Program-made: the position numbers and the translations under genes
Notes under the pieces: generated by a model
Told to the model about the DNA's origin: nothing
The model's input: the letters and a program-made list of their open reading frames with translations, nothing else
The model's database searches: none
Origin: Ulota crispa
Taxonomy: Eukaryota; Streptophyta; Bryopsida; Orthotrichales; Orthotrichaceae
Direction: 5' to 3'
Assembly: GCA_963920765.1 (NCBI GenBank)
Contig: OY987242.1
Coordinates: 436,501-500,500 of the forward strand
DNA: 64,000 bases
Shown: positions 13,301 through 25,464 of the stretch, in pieces
How positions within the stretch are numbered: the first letter of the stretch is position 1
Layout: every line of letters begins with the position of its first letter

Positions 13301-14672
13301 GTGTGGCTTACGACAACAAAATGGCTAGGGGTTTCAACAATCAACTCAAACCTCTCCTCACCAACTTGACTGCATCACTACAAGGCTCCATGTTCTTGTA
13401 CAACAATGCATATGATATAGTTTATGACCTCATTCAAGATCCTTATCCTATGGGTAAGTTCTTTTAGATTAATGGATTCATAAACTTATCTCTTGGACAT
13501 TTCATGGTTTGTACTTCCATTATTTTGATCTCTAAGTGCTAAGTATAGGAAAAATTTAGAGTTGGATTATTACTTGGTGGTAACCGTTGTAATGATTTTC
13601 AAAATGTATCTTTATTTCATTATGCAAAATGAAATTTTATTAGTACATTTTCTTGTTCCACTTAAGGCTTTTCATACAATTTCTATTTAACAACACTCAT
13701 AAACAGGCCTCATTTCCATATTTGCAAACTAAAGGATCAAGACAAAAGTTGTACAAATTTGGCATTAAGTGCCTAACCTTGTACATTTAATAGAAACTAT
13801 AAGCTTTAGGATGTCTAATATAAGGCATTGGATGCCATACCAACACAATCTTGGTTATAGTGTCGTATTGACAAGGTATCCATCTAGTTGCTCATCTTGG
13901 TTATATAGGTTCTTTATAGGATTTGTAAACCTCAAAATATTTCTTCTTAAATTTTCCTTTAATTGAAAAATACATAGAAATCATATTGATGTTCATGTTT
14001 TTAAACCTTGCAATCAACTTAATTATAATTCTTTGCAACTAGAATAGAAGGTGATCCAAAAGCATGTTTGTTGGAAACTCTAATGTGTATCCTTGTTTGT
14101 TCAAAGATGCATTTAGAGCAAGGATGATTTTAGGACATCTCATTGCAATGTCATAAACTTGTACTGTTTTTGAGATATTCATACTACTCTTCACGCATGC
14201 AAATGGGATTTCTTTGGTGTTGGTCTCTAAGCTTACGTACTATGGACAAAGTTTGACACCCACTATAAACTCAACCTTTTAGTCATTTGCAAAGTACTTT
14301 ATTGGCTAGTCATATAACGTGGGGAATGTCTACCCCACCTCCCCTTGCTCAATGATGATATGGTAACTACTCCTTCTGAAGTTTTGTTTTTGTTTGTTAG
14401 TAACAGTTTTAGACCTGCATGCCTGTGTGTGGGTGCGCGCAGGTTTTAATGTGGCAAATGAAGGGTGCTGTGGAGCGGGAGAGTTCAATGGCCAGCTCCC
14501 GTGCTTACCAGTGATAGACAGGCTCTGCACAAACAGGTCCGAGTACGTGTTCTGGGATCCTTATCACCCGACGGAAGCTGTCAATGTGATTCTGGGGAAC
14601 CGGTCATTCGCAGGGCCCTGGTCCGACATTTCTCCCATGAACGTCCAACAACTCTCTCGGGTGGTCATGTGA
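10311..14672 (+). CDS. GDSL-type esterase/lipase, secreted, 5 exons
   Basis: A plant GDSL esterase of the SGNH hydrolase superfamily, likely acting on cutin, wall acyl esters or lipids outside the cell. Exons: 10311-10578, 11139-11266, 12039-12281, 13201-13453, 14443-14672; GT-AG, in frame, 373 aa (family about 350-380). Residues 1-31 form a hydrophobic signal peptide. Block I FIFGDSLVDSGNNN gives the nucleophile Ser44; LRGLNYASGAAGIL is block II; AMGSNDY is block III, with oxyanion Asn177; FWDPYHPTEA is block V, with Asp336 and His339. The catalytic set is complete, so the enzyme should be active. I chose the second Met because the one at 10266 puts 15 charged residues ahead of the signal peptide. 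Introns reach about 1 kb and are AT-rich. The substrate cannot be told from sequence. Confidence 0.94.
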
Positions 14673-15103
14673 ACCAGGACTGCCTTCCACGGATGCAATG
14701 CTGTCCCCACTGTCCCATTGTGGTCCCAATTCCCAATTGTGACTTTCAAAAAAGAACGCATCTAAAACAGCACACTTTGCTAAAACCCAGCTCACAGCTC
14801 AATGGGCGAAGACTTTGAACTTATGACTCTGACGTTCACAGTTTTCATTTATAGCTGCAAGCGCTTTATTTGTAAAGGTTTTCTTAAACTCGCCCATGTT
14901 TGGGGACACTGCGTGTGTCCGCAATGCTGTTTGAATACATTTTTATTTTAAGTTTATTGTATATAATGGATCTGACAGACTGCAAAACCTGCCGGTAGGA
15001 TCCTCACAGCTGTCTGTTTATGCTTGGGATTTGTAATAAGAAAGAGGGAAGATGGGGGTCTGTTTGTGGGTGGGGTCGATTAGTCCAATCGTATCAATAA
15101 TCG
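14673..15103. other. 3' flank of the GDSL gene
   Basis: Probable 3' UTR and downstream sequence of the GDSL gene, before the first foldback element. No further coding frame recognised. Confidence 0.45.
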
Positions 15104-15339
15104 CTAAGGTAAGAGGCTCTAAAATGGTGAGGGTTCTAAAAGCGTGCACTTTTAGGTATGGTTGACATGTTTCCCTCAAACATCTATTATTGTCATTGAT
15201 GAGTTAGGTGGGCTTAGCTTTATAGCTAAGTCCACCGAACTCTTTAATGACTGTAATAAATATTTGAGCAAAACATGTCAACCATTCCTAAGAGTGCACG
15301 CTTTTAGAACCCTCACCATTTTAGAACCTCTTACCTTAG
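15104..15339. mobile_element. Foldback MITE with CTAAGGTAAGAGG termini, copy 1
   Basis: Two arms of about 70 bp pair almost perfectly: the left begins CTAAGGTAAGAGGCTC and the right ends GAACCTCTTACCTTAG. The roughly 95-bp centre has its own small hairpin (GGGCTTAGC/GCTAAGTCC). No clear target duplication is visible. A related element is at 22573-22897. Confidence 0.75.
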
Positions 15340-15840
15340 TGACACAATTTGCATAATGAATGAAGAAAAATTGAATGGGACAAAAAAAAACAATTTTTTA
15401 TTAAGTTTACTAAGTTAGGAGATCGAGGATGACACTTGCGTAAAAGATTTTTGATCTCTCTTGGTCAAAAGTTGTTCATATTCCTTCTTATGATATAATG
15501 TTGAATATTTTAGTTTAATTATTGTGCAAATCCAACCATGATATTTCATACTTACCTTGTTATGGGTAAACATAGGAATATATAGGAGCCACTTGCAACA
15601 TCACAAGCTCCTTAATCCAATCCTTAATAGACACTTAATATAATAAAACACTTTGTTTAATAATATTTCAAATTTCACATGAATCAATTCTAAATTTATA
15701 CAATGGTAGATCACTATGTTCTATCCAAAGTAATGCACTAATAATTTCAATAAATCAATAAGATTCTAATCTTGAGATACTAGCATCCAAACTTAAAGTA
15801 TAGCAGAATAGTTGCAAGCCTATCGTTAACATTTGTTTTT

Positions 15841-16165
15841 AGGAGAAATTACAAATACGGGCACAAAAATGGAAAGTATTACAAATAGAGGCATAATTTC
15901 TAAATAATTACAAATACAGGCATAGTTTTGAGACCCCTTTGCTAAAAAATTCTTATTTAGGCTTGATTTGGAGAGGCCTTTAAGTTTCTTGGAGGTTAGC
16001 TAACATTTAATGTGATGTATTTACAACAACCATGTCCAAACCAAAATTGTACAAGAATCCACAATTTTTTTGAATTGTGCCTCTATTTGTAATAATTTTG
16101 AAATTGTGCCCCTATTTGCAGTATTTTTTTCATTTTTGTGCCTCCGTTTGTAATTGATTTGCCCT
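15841..16165. repeat. Inverted-repeat (MITE-like) element
   Basis: The left arm has GAAATTACAAATACGGGCAC followed by ATTACAAATAGAGGCA. The right arm has the reverse complements in order (TGCCTCTATTTGTAAT, then GTGCCTCCGTTTGTAATT). Arms are about 60 bp around a roughly 200-bp centre. The centre at about 15956-16015 resembles the hairpin at 29735-29905. No duplication was found at the ends. Confidence 0.6.
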
Positions 16166-17041
16166 TCTTTTTTATTTCTTTTCAAGAAATAAGTCTATAA
16201 GCACCAAAAAAATCACACATGATTAAATGGTAGGAGCTTTGTTATTACAAGCATGAATCGAAAAAAATAAGAGGATCAAAAGTTATCAATTCCCTTGAAA
16301 CAATTGTTGTAGTAGGCAACCAGATCTATAATTGTGTATTTCTTACTCTTAAAGTAATGAAAATTGAGCTCAAAATAAAACTCCCAATTGTTGTTTTGAA
16401 AAAGCAATGTCATCAACCAAAAAATCTATTGAGCTAGAAAATATGTGCACTTTACAGCAGGGTTTTTTTTGGGTTTTCTCACCAATGCTTAGGTGGCATT
16501 TTTTGAAAATGGTTTGTAGCCTCCTGACTTTGTTCCTAATTTGGTTGGAGTTGAAGGTGGTTCCAATGCATGGATTTTTGGAGCATCATGGGATTTTTTT
16601 TGTAGGTAAAAGCATTCATTGGTCATTTTTTGAAAACATCCAAATAACCATTGCCATTACTTAAGTATTGCATTAAATTGGATTAAGCAACACCTTAAAA
16701 AATACAAAATGCTCAAATAATTTTAAAATGATGGCATCAATTTTCAATTTGATAAGGATTTTATGAAAGCCTAGGCTGCAATGCAATTTTCATTATTATA
16801 ATCTAGCATTTTTTGAAAAAAATCTCCCTTTTTTTCCTATAGGCTTGAAGCTAGCCTTATTTTTTGAAATAATTGAGCCTTAAATTGCCCAAAAAAAACA
16901 CTGCTTTACAGTGTTAAAATTGAAGTTTTTAGTTTTCTAGCACTGTTTTTAGCCATTTGAGCAAAAAGTAATAATCATTTTGGAATCGCTGCTCTACATT
17001 ATGTAATCATTTTGGGAGCTACACTATGCATGTAACTTACG
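16166..17041. other. AT-rich intergenic stretch with a degraded MITE
   Basis: No gene seen. Inverted termini CACTTTACAGCAGGG (from about 16449) and the complement of CACTGTAAAGCAGTG (to about 16915) suggest a decayed 0.47-kb MITE. No target duplication supports a class. Confidence 0.4.
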
Positions 17042-19210
17042 TTGTCGGGTTGAGAGGAACGCCTTGAAAACACGCAGGGTATCTCACTGCAATCGTGCAT
17101 TGCTAACTAAAATCGTCATCAGTCTTGATCTTCACTCTTCAAATCTTTAATCTTCAGTCTTCTATTAGCCTATTCTATAGTTGTCTCTAGTAATATAAGG
17201 ATAAAGATAGGAACAAAAACCCACTAAATACAAAACGGGTAAATCGAGACAGCAAACACAAGCTGCCATCCGTATAAAGAGATCCTAAAATCAAATTCAC
17301 AATTCTGCTGGCCAAAACTCCAGATCGTGAAAACAGAGCAAGTCTCGACCATGTAGGTAATCAATCTCACATCGTCATCACGACAATAAATGAGGTTAAA
17401 TTTAATTTAACCCAAACTGCCCGCAACAAGGTTTACAAAACATAATGAAAATAAATTGACAAACGAGCCTCTCAAACCGGCTAAAAATAACAAAGCCACA
17501 TCCCACACATACATAAAAAATAAATCCAAAACATTCCTCTTAAAATTTTCATATTTTTAGATCTTCAAGTTTTCATGTCTTCAAATCTTCATGTTTTAAT
17601 AAAAACAATGAGAAAAATCACAAATAACAAGTCTTAGAAAAGCTATGATCTTCTATCTAGTGCCATTGATGGTTCAAAAATCCAAATGCTAAGTATAATA
17701 GCAATTTGAACATTTCTTCTAATCTTATAATATCCCTCCAAATTTCAACTCAATCTAAGTAATTGTCCAAAAATTATGCGGATTCAAAGTAAAAGCTCTT
17801 CTTCCTCTTTGCAAACTAAACACTGCCTCTATAAACCTCTATAATTTTTGTATTATATATCACTCATAAAAACGTAATATCAATTTGAAAAGATGATATC
17901 AATGGTTACAACTTCTAAAATTTTCATTTCAAAATAAAACTATGTCCAAAAATTCTAGTCAATCAAAATGTGAGTCTCAATTTTTTAGAGAGCATCCAAA
18001 CCCCCAACTTCTATCTACTATAACTTCCTCAATAAGATTCCAAATTAAATCATTGAAAACAATTCGAAAAGCTATGACAACAAAATATTACTTCTAAAAA
18101 TTTAAGAAAAAAGATTTATAATGTCCAAAAATTGTAGCTCTTCAAAATTTTAGCCTTCTCTTAATAAAATGGCAGCCACTTCCAATCCTTCACAACTTTA
18201 ATCCTTTACACTTCTATAACTTTTTCTTCCAAGTTTCAAATCTTGAGTTTAAAGACTTTCTAGAAAGGTAAAAGTAAGATAAATACTTCCTTAAAATCTT
18301 GTTGCAAAATAATATACAAATCATAAGTCATGGCTTGTCAAAGTCTCAGCCTTTCTTCATAATTTGGCTTTTGACTCTAAAATTCAAACACTCATAACTT
18401 TTTCATCACATCTCTAAATTAAACTTGCAAACTCAATTTGGAAAGATAATCAGACAAGAAATAACTTCTTTAAATCTCAATTCAAAAACATGTATATACA
18501 AAAGTTCTCTCACATCAAAGTTTTGAGATTTTTCTCTTTTTCTATCAACACCCATACACTAATTTCTAACAACTAAAGAATCTTTCTTCTTTAATTTTGA
18601 CCCTATCTAAAGTAAGAAGGTGAGGCACATCAGCCCATGCCCTTTTCTATTTTAACCCCACCATAAATGTCAAACTTTTTTTCTTTACACATTTTTCTCA
18701 TTCACTTTTAAATCTTTAATATTTTTATTCAAACAAAGACAAAACATATGAGCATTCCAAAACATCTAAATAAATATATAAAAATGATTAAATTACAAAA
18801 ATAATTCCATCTTAAAGTGGCCACGTGCCCTTGCGGGCATATAATATCGTCAAACGATTATCTTCAATTGTCAAATTGTGAACTTGGTTGACTAGAGAAG
18901 TGGTCGTCTCTGGCCGCACGTCGGTTTGGATTTGAATCTCATCGGACTTGTCGAACGATGATGGCGGTTCACGGCTTAGCGGCTCACGGCTTGGCGGCTA
19001 GTGAGGCAGGAAATTGGCTCAGCCAATTCGCTACCTACTTTCATAAGCTGTACATGTGACAAGACGGCGCAATGCACTAGAATCTATAGCCGCTGCGCTA
19101 TCACCAAACCGTGGTCTTTACCACGACTACCCTTTTTGCTACAATTGTTGATTTATTGAAATCAACACAAACATAAATAAATAACGAGTATCTACATGAT
19201 GGAGAGATCT
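17042..19210. repeat. 2.15-kb dispersed repeat, copy 1
   Basis: Almost identical to 43037-45189 and more diverged from 46571-48713, all in the same orientation. It opens around GAACGCCTTGAAAACACGC and ends near ACATGATGGAGAGATCT. It encodes no protein. Near its right end lie tRNA-like promoter boxes (plus: TAGAGAAGTGG about 18893, GGATTTGAATC about 18928; minus: TAGCGCAGCGG about 19095). It lacks convincing TG..CA ends, so I cannot call it an LTR. Class unknown. Confidence 0.8.
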
Positions 19211-19474
19211 GTATTAGAACAATGTGCAGTGTGCATGTGATCAGTTTACTGTGCTACTGTGTCAGTTGTTCCATGTACATAGAGCATTTTAGTGGCATAC
19301 ATTGGCGTACGCTGGCAGGGTAGCGGTTCTGGTCCCGGCAAGTTTATGCCCTGCCAGGCGTGGCGTAGAGTGGCAGAAGGTAAGATTTCATCCTTAGTTA
19401 CTACTATTGCCCACACTAATTATTTGACAAGTCACACTATATAAATATATACTACTATTATAGTAATTTTATTA

Positions 19475-22400
19475 CCCCTTAAATGTTGAAGGCTCTTTTT
19501 GAGCTTCTAGAAATTTGTCCTAAGTTGAACAAAAAGCCAAAATTTTGATAAGTTGTATTAGTTTTTTTTTTAAGTGTAACTGTATAAAATCAAATTACAT
19601 ACATGTATGTTAAAGATCTCATAAAAAAACAAAATACAATAATATCATTTTTGGATTGAAAGATAATAATGTTTGATAATAACTTGAAGTCTTTCAATCT
19701 TTTTTTCACATGTCAAATCTTTAAAAATGGTCACATAAAAATTATGGGATTAAAGGACGTAACATGCATAACTCTAATCAATGTATGGCTTTTCAAAATA
19801 TCCTCTTCAATTTTAAAATGAATTTCTAGTATAAATTTTTCTCTAAGGTCTAGCGTATTTGAGGCTCATTTTCAAAAGCTCTCAATACTACAGAAGTTAA
19901 GATTGCAATGGACACTCTTGCACAAAATCTTGAATAGAAATACCATAATCAATCATTTACCAAATCAAATTTTTGATGCTAAAATTAGACTTCAAAATTA
20001 ATATTCAAAAAATAATATCTATTAAGTATAGCAACTTAGTTAGGTTTTATAGAAGCTAAAAGTATTATCAACACCATAATGTGGTGCCTTAGGCATGTAG
20101 GAGTTAACAATCATTGCAATAAACAATTTTTAAAGGATTTGGCATCATCAACAAAGTTGCAAAAAAACAAATTAATAGCATCCCAATCATAAACCATGGA
20201 AAATCCAAGTATTTAAAGATTTGCATGTGCCTCCAAGTGGCCAAACGATGAGTCATGGGGTAACTTTCCAAGGTAAGGCAACCTAATTGTCAAGGCAAAC
20301 TACATGCAATATTTAATTTATGTTTCTATAATTGGATTTTATTAAGTTTTTAGCTTTGTTCCTTGTACCTTCTAGCCTTCCATGGCTTCTTCTCTTGCAC
20401 GGCCACAAAGAGTGTGCTCTATCCAAGTTTTGTATTTTGAACTCAAGTTTGTAAAAATTCTTTTTAGGGTTTTAGTTTTTTCTCATTGTTTGTAATTGTT
20501 TTTGGGCAATCCTTGAAGTTCAAATATGGAGGAAGAGAGTTACCTTAGATTGCTTCTAACAAATAGTCCTTCACATTTAGGTAAGGTAACAACACCCATA
20601 AATGTGCATGCGTCCATGGGCATGACCTACATTGACACCCTTATCCATGTTTTTGGTCCCTTGACTAACAAATACAAAAACACAATGGCAACATAGGTGA
20701 CAAAATAAAAATTATGGGTGACAAAGGTAGAGTATTTGAATACCAATGGGTTTGAAAACAAATTTAGTGGATGGCGTTTAATAGTTTTGCAATATCATGA
20801 GTAAATAAACCAAGGAAGTGAAGACACCATTCAAATACATGGTATTTTGCCATTTTTCATGACGGTTTTGAATGCCCAATCTTACTATTTAATTAACTAA
20901 TCAAGCTAGTATTTAGAGTATATAAGCACAACAAAGATTACACAGAGCACCTTTTTTAACATCTCCTTCATGCAACTATACATTTTCAATGATTTTGGAC
21001 TTTGAAAAATGAACGTGAACAAAATGCTTGTAATTCAAACTTTTTAATTGATGCCTATGTTTTTGATTTCCTCATGCTTACCTAACAACATCTTTTCAAA
21101 GTTCATCAATTGATTTTCATACTCCAAAGTCTTTAAAAGCACGCTTATAGGTGCATATAGCTTAAAAGAGCAAGGTTTCTCATTTTCAAAATCTCTTAAC
21201 CCTTCAATGTCCAAGGCACCAAATTCTGGTGTCTAACATACTTTGAAGTACAATAAAACTTGATTAGGTTGCTATTTTGTATAGTTTGTATTTTTGAAAC
21301 ATTCTTTTGAACTCTAGTTTTAGGCTTTTAGAGTCAAAAGTTCAATCTTGAAAATGACTGGTTTTGATTTTTCTATTCAAAATTTTGTGCAAGGGTGTCC
21401 ATTACATTCTTGACTCTTTGTAGTGTTGAGAGCTCTTGGAAATGAGCCTCAAATACTCTAGACCTCAGAGAAAAATTTACAGGGTGATTGCAAGAAACAC
21501 TTGTACTATTTTTTGTCCCCTTCACCTCCCGCAGATGCTTTTTGGCTTGTAACTTTTGATTAGCAAGTTTTTATGAGCTGAAATTTTAGAAGAAGGTACA
21601 TGTCATAGTTACAAACCTTCCATAATTTTTTGCAATTTTTTTAAAATTATTTTACTATTTTTGAACAACCCCCAAATAGGTGTCTACCTTGGATATTTTG
21701 GGGGTTTTTAGTACTATTTTGGGTCCAAAAAAGCTTTTCTAGAGCTATAAATCCAGGATGTTGTTTATGGAACATGCTTACACGCATGTGTAGAAGGGTT
21801 TTGCAAAATTACAAATTCCATGGCATCTACATTGTCTCAAAGTGGGCATCCTATCTCCCTTCATTGGCAAAATACAAAGAAATTCCTCAGCAAAGCAATT
21901 GTACCATGTGAATGTGTTTAATGGGTTCTCAAATGGACAATTTTTATTTTATTTTTTTGAATTATTTTACTATTTTCCAAAAAGCAAAAAAAAAATTGGC
22001 TTTTTGTTGGTGATTTTGTTTTGCGCATAACTATTAGAATAAATTTTTTCTAGGTCCTAAATTTTCACGAGTATGCTATTTTAAGTGCTTTACAAATTGT
22101 CCATGTTTTATTTTATATTTAAAAACTTTATTCCAGAAGCTCATAGTACTACCTAGTACTACCAGTACTAAGGGTGTTTGAGACAAAATTGTGAAGTGTT
22201 TCTTGCAACTACCCTACACTACAAATTCATTTAAAAAATTTGTAAAAGAGATTTTGAAAAGCAGTAAATTTATTGGAGTTATGTATGTTATGTCTTTTAA
22301 TGGTGACCAATTTTTTGGATTTGACATGTGAAAAGAGGATTGAAAGACTTCAAGTCATTTTCACTGTTTTAATACCTTCATGATCAAACATTTTTATGTT

Positions 22401-22575
22401 TCCATTCATAAGTGATATTGTTGAGTTTTCTTTTCCTATGCAATCTCAACATATCTAGTTTGAATTTGTACAGTTATAATTTGAAAGAAATTGATATAGC
22501 TTATCAAAATGTTAGTTTTTTGTTCAATTTAGAGCAAAGTCCTAGAAGCTCAAAAAAAGTCTGAGCAACATTTAA
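19475..22575. repeat. 3.1-kb foldback element interrupted by another transposon
   Basis: The left arm (about 19478-19945) pairs with about 22220-22575 and then, past an insertion, with about 21365-21481. Matching landmarks include CTTAAATGTTG, GAGCTTCTAG, GAAGTCTTTCAATC and GAGGCTCATTT. The right arm is split by the 733-bp element at 21482-22214; the intact left arm shows the empty site. The middle (about 20000-21360) has no recognised protein. Confidence 0.7.
21482..22214. mobile_element. DNA transposon with GGGTRRTTGCAAGAA ends and 4-bp TSD (element A)
   Basis: The termini are GGGTGATTGCAAGAAACACTT and the inverse of GGGTAGTTGCAAGAAACACTT, flanked by TACA on both sides (21478-21481, 22215-22218). 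The opposite arm of the host foldback reads straight through this point, matching the sequence with a single TACA-like site. No transposase is encoded (733 bp). The interior is shared, inverted, with the right part of element B at 23639-25460. Superfamily not assigned. Confidence 0.75.
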
Positions 22576-22897
22576 GGTAAGAGGCTCAAACTCCGTTAGG
22601 GCAGTGAATCTGCTCACCTCCTCTAATGAACTCCACCGGTACATGTCCTTATTCATAGCCTTTTAAAATGTACACTAGATGTGCATTTGAGGAGGTGGGC
22701 AGTTTTAGAGCCCTATGCCACTTTAGCTTCAAAATTTTATAATTGATTCCACAAAACTCCAAAAATATGGAATACTATGGATTACATGCCAGTTCTTGTC
22801 TTTCAAAAAAAATTACTGAAAAATGTTTCAAGAAGTTTCACCTTCCCAAAATTCAATTTCAGCCTTTAGATGGTCGGTTTATGAACCTCTTACCTTA
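22573..22897. mobile_element. MITE with TAAGGTAAGAGG termini, copy 2
   Basis: The left end TAAGGTAAGAGGCTC and right end GAACCTCTTACCTTA match the element at 15104-15339. It abuts the right end of the 3.1-kb foldback, so the exact border is shared. The interior is not obviously alike. Confidence 0.5.
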
Positions 22898-23638
22898 GGA
22901 GTGAACTCCAGTATCCTGGCAGGGCTGATAGGGTTGGTAGGCATGTGCGTGCCTCTCAGCCTCGCCACACCCTGCTAGAAATCACAGCCAATCCTTAATT
23001 GCCAAGTGGCGAGGCAAGTGGTGGGTGGCAGGTCACAGACCCGTCATGTGTGTGGAGCAAGTGTGTCCTGCTACATCCAGCTTGGAACGACTGCTTAGAT
23101 TTGGCACCCCCATGTTACTTTTTGTGCAACTCTAACTTAACCCTTAACACCTGAGCGCCTAGAGTTGTTTTAGGGTTTAGGAGAAAATGGGGCGTTTAAT
23201 GGCTACTAGAGCTTGGAAAATTACATCCAGAAAAAGTGACCGTAGGATTTGAAAAAGGACTACCTTCTTTGCTAATGGGGACTAGCCATGACTGTTTTCA
23301 CCATACAAATTAAGAGAAAAAGTAAGATCAAGTTGTGGGCCTCAACGACAGGATCCCGCTGCTGGGGCGCTTAAGGGTTAACCCCTAAAGGACCAAAGGT
23401 GTTTTTTGAGAAGAAATCTCACCAACTTTTAGTACATTGCCCAAAATCGCAAGTCGTGTACCCAATCCTCTTATCTACATATGCTCTTGAACACCTTACA
23501 CTGCCTTAATGAAACACCAAAGAGACAAATGCCCAACCCCTATACATGAATAACCAAAGTCAAAGAATGCCCAACCATATTGAATAAAATGACCAAAAAC
23601 TACATGAAATAACCACTCACATCAACCAATGTGCAATA
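22898..23638. other. Intergenic, repeat-derived
   Basis: No gene seen. About 23133-23380 is bounded by inverted TTAACCCTTAA-type sequence next to AGCGCC/GGGGCGCTTAAGGG. TTAACCCCTAAAGGACCAA at 23378 recurs inverted at 28450-28468. The rest begins the AATGAACACC-rich tract that continues after element B. Confidence 0.4.
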
Positions 23639-25460
23639 GGGTAGTTGCAAGAATGATCTGATAGTTTTGTCTCAAACATCTTTAAAATTGGTAGTACAAT
23701 CAGGTATCGAGCACTTACAAATTGCTAGTATGAGCCAACGAGCTTTTTTGTTAAAACATGGAGCATCATTGATCCATATTGGTGGGAAAATTTATCATTG
23801 CATCCTTATGCAATATAAAGCAAGTATACCAAATTTTAGTTCTTAAAAATCAAAATTCCATTTTTGGTGCATTTTTTTGTAAGAAATTCATGGTTTTGCA
23901 TGATGATTTATTGAAACATATTGGTGATGAACTTTTTAGATTTGATTTCATAGATATGCAGGAAAAATCCATATGCACATCTTCCATGCTAAAAAACACC
24001 CCTTTAAATAACAAAAACTTTAGCAGCAAAAGATTCAATGAAACTTGTGATAGGCCCAAATTTTGTAAAATGCATATTTTTCTATGAAAATCAAATTTTG
24101 TTGTTTGACTCAAATATTGTAACTAAGTTTGTATCTTCAAACATCATATTTTGTTTACTTGATGAAAAGCTAGTTAAAAAACAAAAATATATATTTTACA
24201 AAATTTGGGCCTATCACAAGTTTCATTGAATCTTTTGTTGCTAAAGTTTTTGTTACTTAAGGGGGTGTTTTTTAGCATGGAAGATGTGCATATGGATTTT
24301 TCCTACATATCTATGAAATCAAATCTAAAAAGTTCATCACCAATATGTTTCAATAAATCATCATGTAAAACCATGAATTTCTTACAAAAAAATGCACCAA
24401 AAATGGAATTTTGATTTTTAAGAACTGAAATTTGGTATACTTACTTTATATTGCATAAGGATGCAATGATAATTTTTCCCACCAATATGGATCAATTATG
24501 CTCCATGTTTTAACAAAAAAGCTTGTTGGCTCATACTAGCAATTTGTAAGTGCTTGATACCCGACTGTACTAGGTAGTACTATGAGCCTTTGAAATAATT
24601 TTTTTTAAATAAAATAAAATATGGAAAATTTGTAAAGCACTTAAAATGGCATACTTGTGAAAATTCAAACCTAGAAAACTTTTATTCTAAAAGTTATGCA
24701 CAAAAATAGAGGGACAAAAATTACCAATAAAATGACAATTTCCTTTTTGCTTTTTAGAAAATAGTAAAAAAATTCAAAAAAATAAAAGAAAAAATGGCCA
24801 TTTTTGATCTCTCTCATTAGCTTGAGTTGATGCAAGTGCTTTTTGGAGGAAGGTTTTTGTCTTTCACCAATGGAGGGAGAAAGGATGCCCACTTTAAGAT
24901 AATGTGCAGGGCAGAGTTTTTTGAGTTTTGTATAACCAATTTACAAATCTATGTAATGCTTCCTAATGAACAACTTCCTTGATTTGTGGCTTGAGATTTG
25001 TTTTTTTCAATCCAAAACAGTACTAAAACCCACCAAAATTGCCAAGGTAGACATGCAATCAGGATCCACGGAAAAATAGTAAAATAATTCAAAAAAAAAA
25101 ATATTACAGAATGTTAATAACTTTCATGTTCACTTTACTCTAAAATTTTAGGTCAAAATGACTAAAACCGCAAAAGATAGGACCCAAAAACCACCTGCAG
25201 GAGGTGAAGGGGATAGAAAGCACACTAGAAGAAAAACAAGGATAAACCACTTCCACAAATCACAATGACTAGGTCACCAGAACTGCCACTGCACAAACAG
25301 CTGCACAACACTTGCACAACTACAATCTAATCATGCAATTGTTGTGCAGTTGTTTGTGCAGTTGCAAGGCAGTTTTGGTGACCTAGTCATTGTGATTTGT
25401 GGCAGTTGTTTATCTTTGTTTTTCTTCTAGTGGCAAGATAGGTCATTCTTGCAATCACCC
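23639..25460. mobile_element. DNA transposon of the 4-bp-TSD family with internal hairpin (element B)
   Basis: The ends GGGTAGTTGCAAGAATG and the inverse of GGGTGATTGCAAGAATGACC match element A, with AATA on both sides (23635-23638, 25461-25464). Inside, about 23690-24080 and about 24180-24560 are inverted arms of nearly 400 bp; the rest of the right side is an inverted relative of element A. A 210-bp CACTA-type MITE is inserted at 25223-25432. Several short open frames are hairpin shadows rather than genes. Confidence 0.75.
25223..25432. mobile_element. CACTA-type MITE nested in element B
   Basis: The 210-bp element begins CACTAGAAGAAAAACAA and ends TTTTTCTTCTAGTG, with GCA duplicated on each side (25220-25222 and 25433-25435). 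Arms run about 80 bp through ACAATGACTAGGTCACC. CACTA ends plus a 3-bp duplication are the hallmark of CMC/EnSpm elements. Confidence 0.85.
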
Positions 25461-25464
25461 AATA

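Noticed and set aside
23779..24414. Two open frames sharing the same peptide on opposite strands (near 23850-24113 and 24205-24414)
   Set aside because: They are the two arms of one inverted repeat read in opposite directions; the peptide is low-complexity and AT-driven.
21842..24892. Pair of similar open frames beginning MGILSP at 21842 (plus) and 24892 (minus)
   Set aside because: They come from the shared interior of elements A and B and end at different points; no protein family is recognised.
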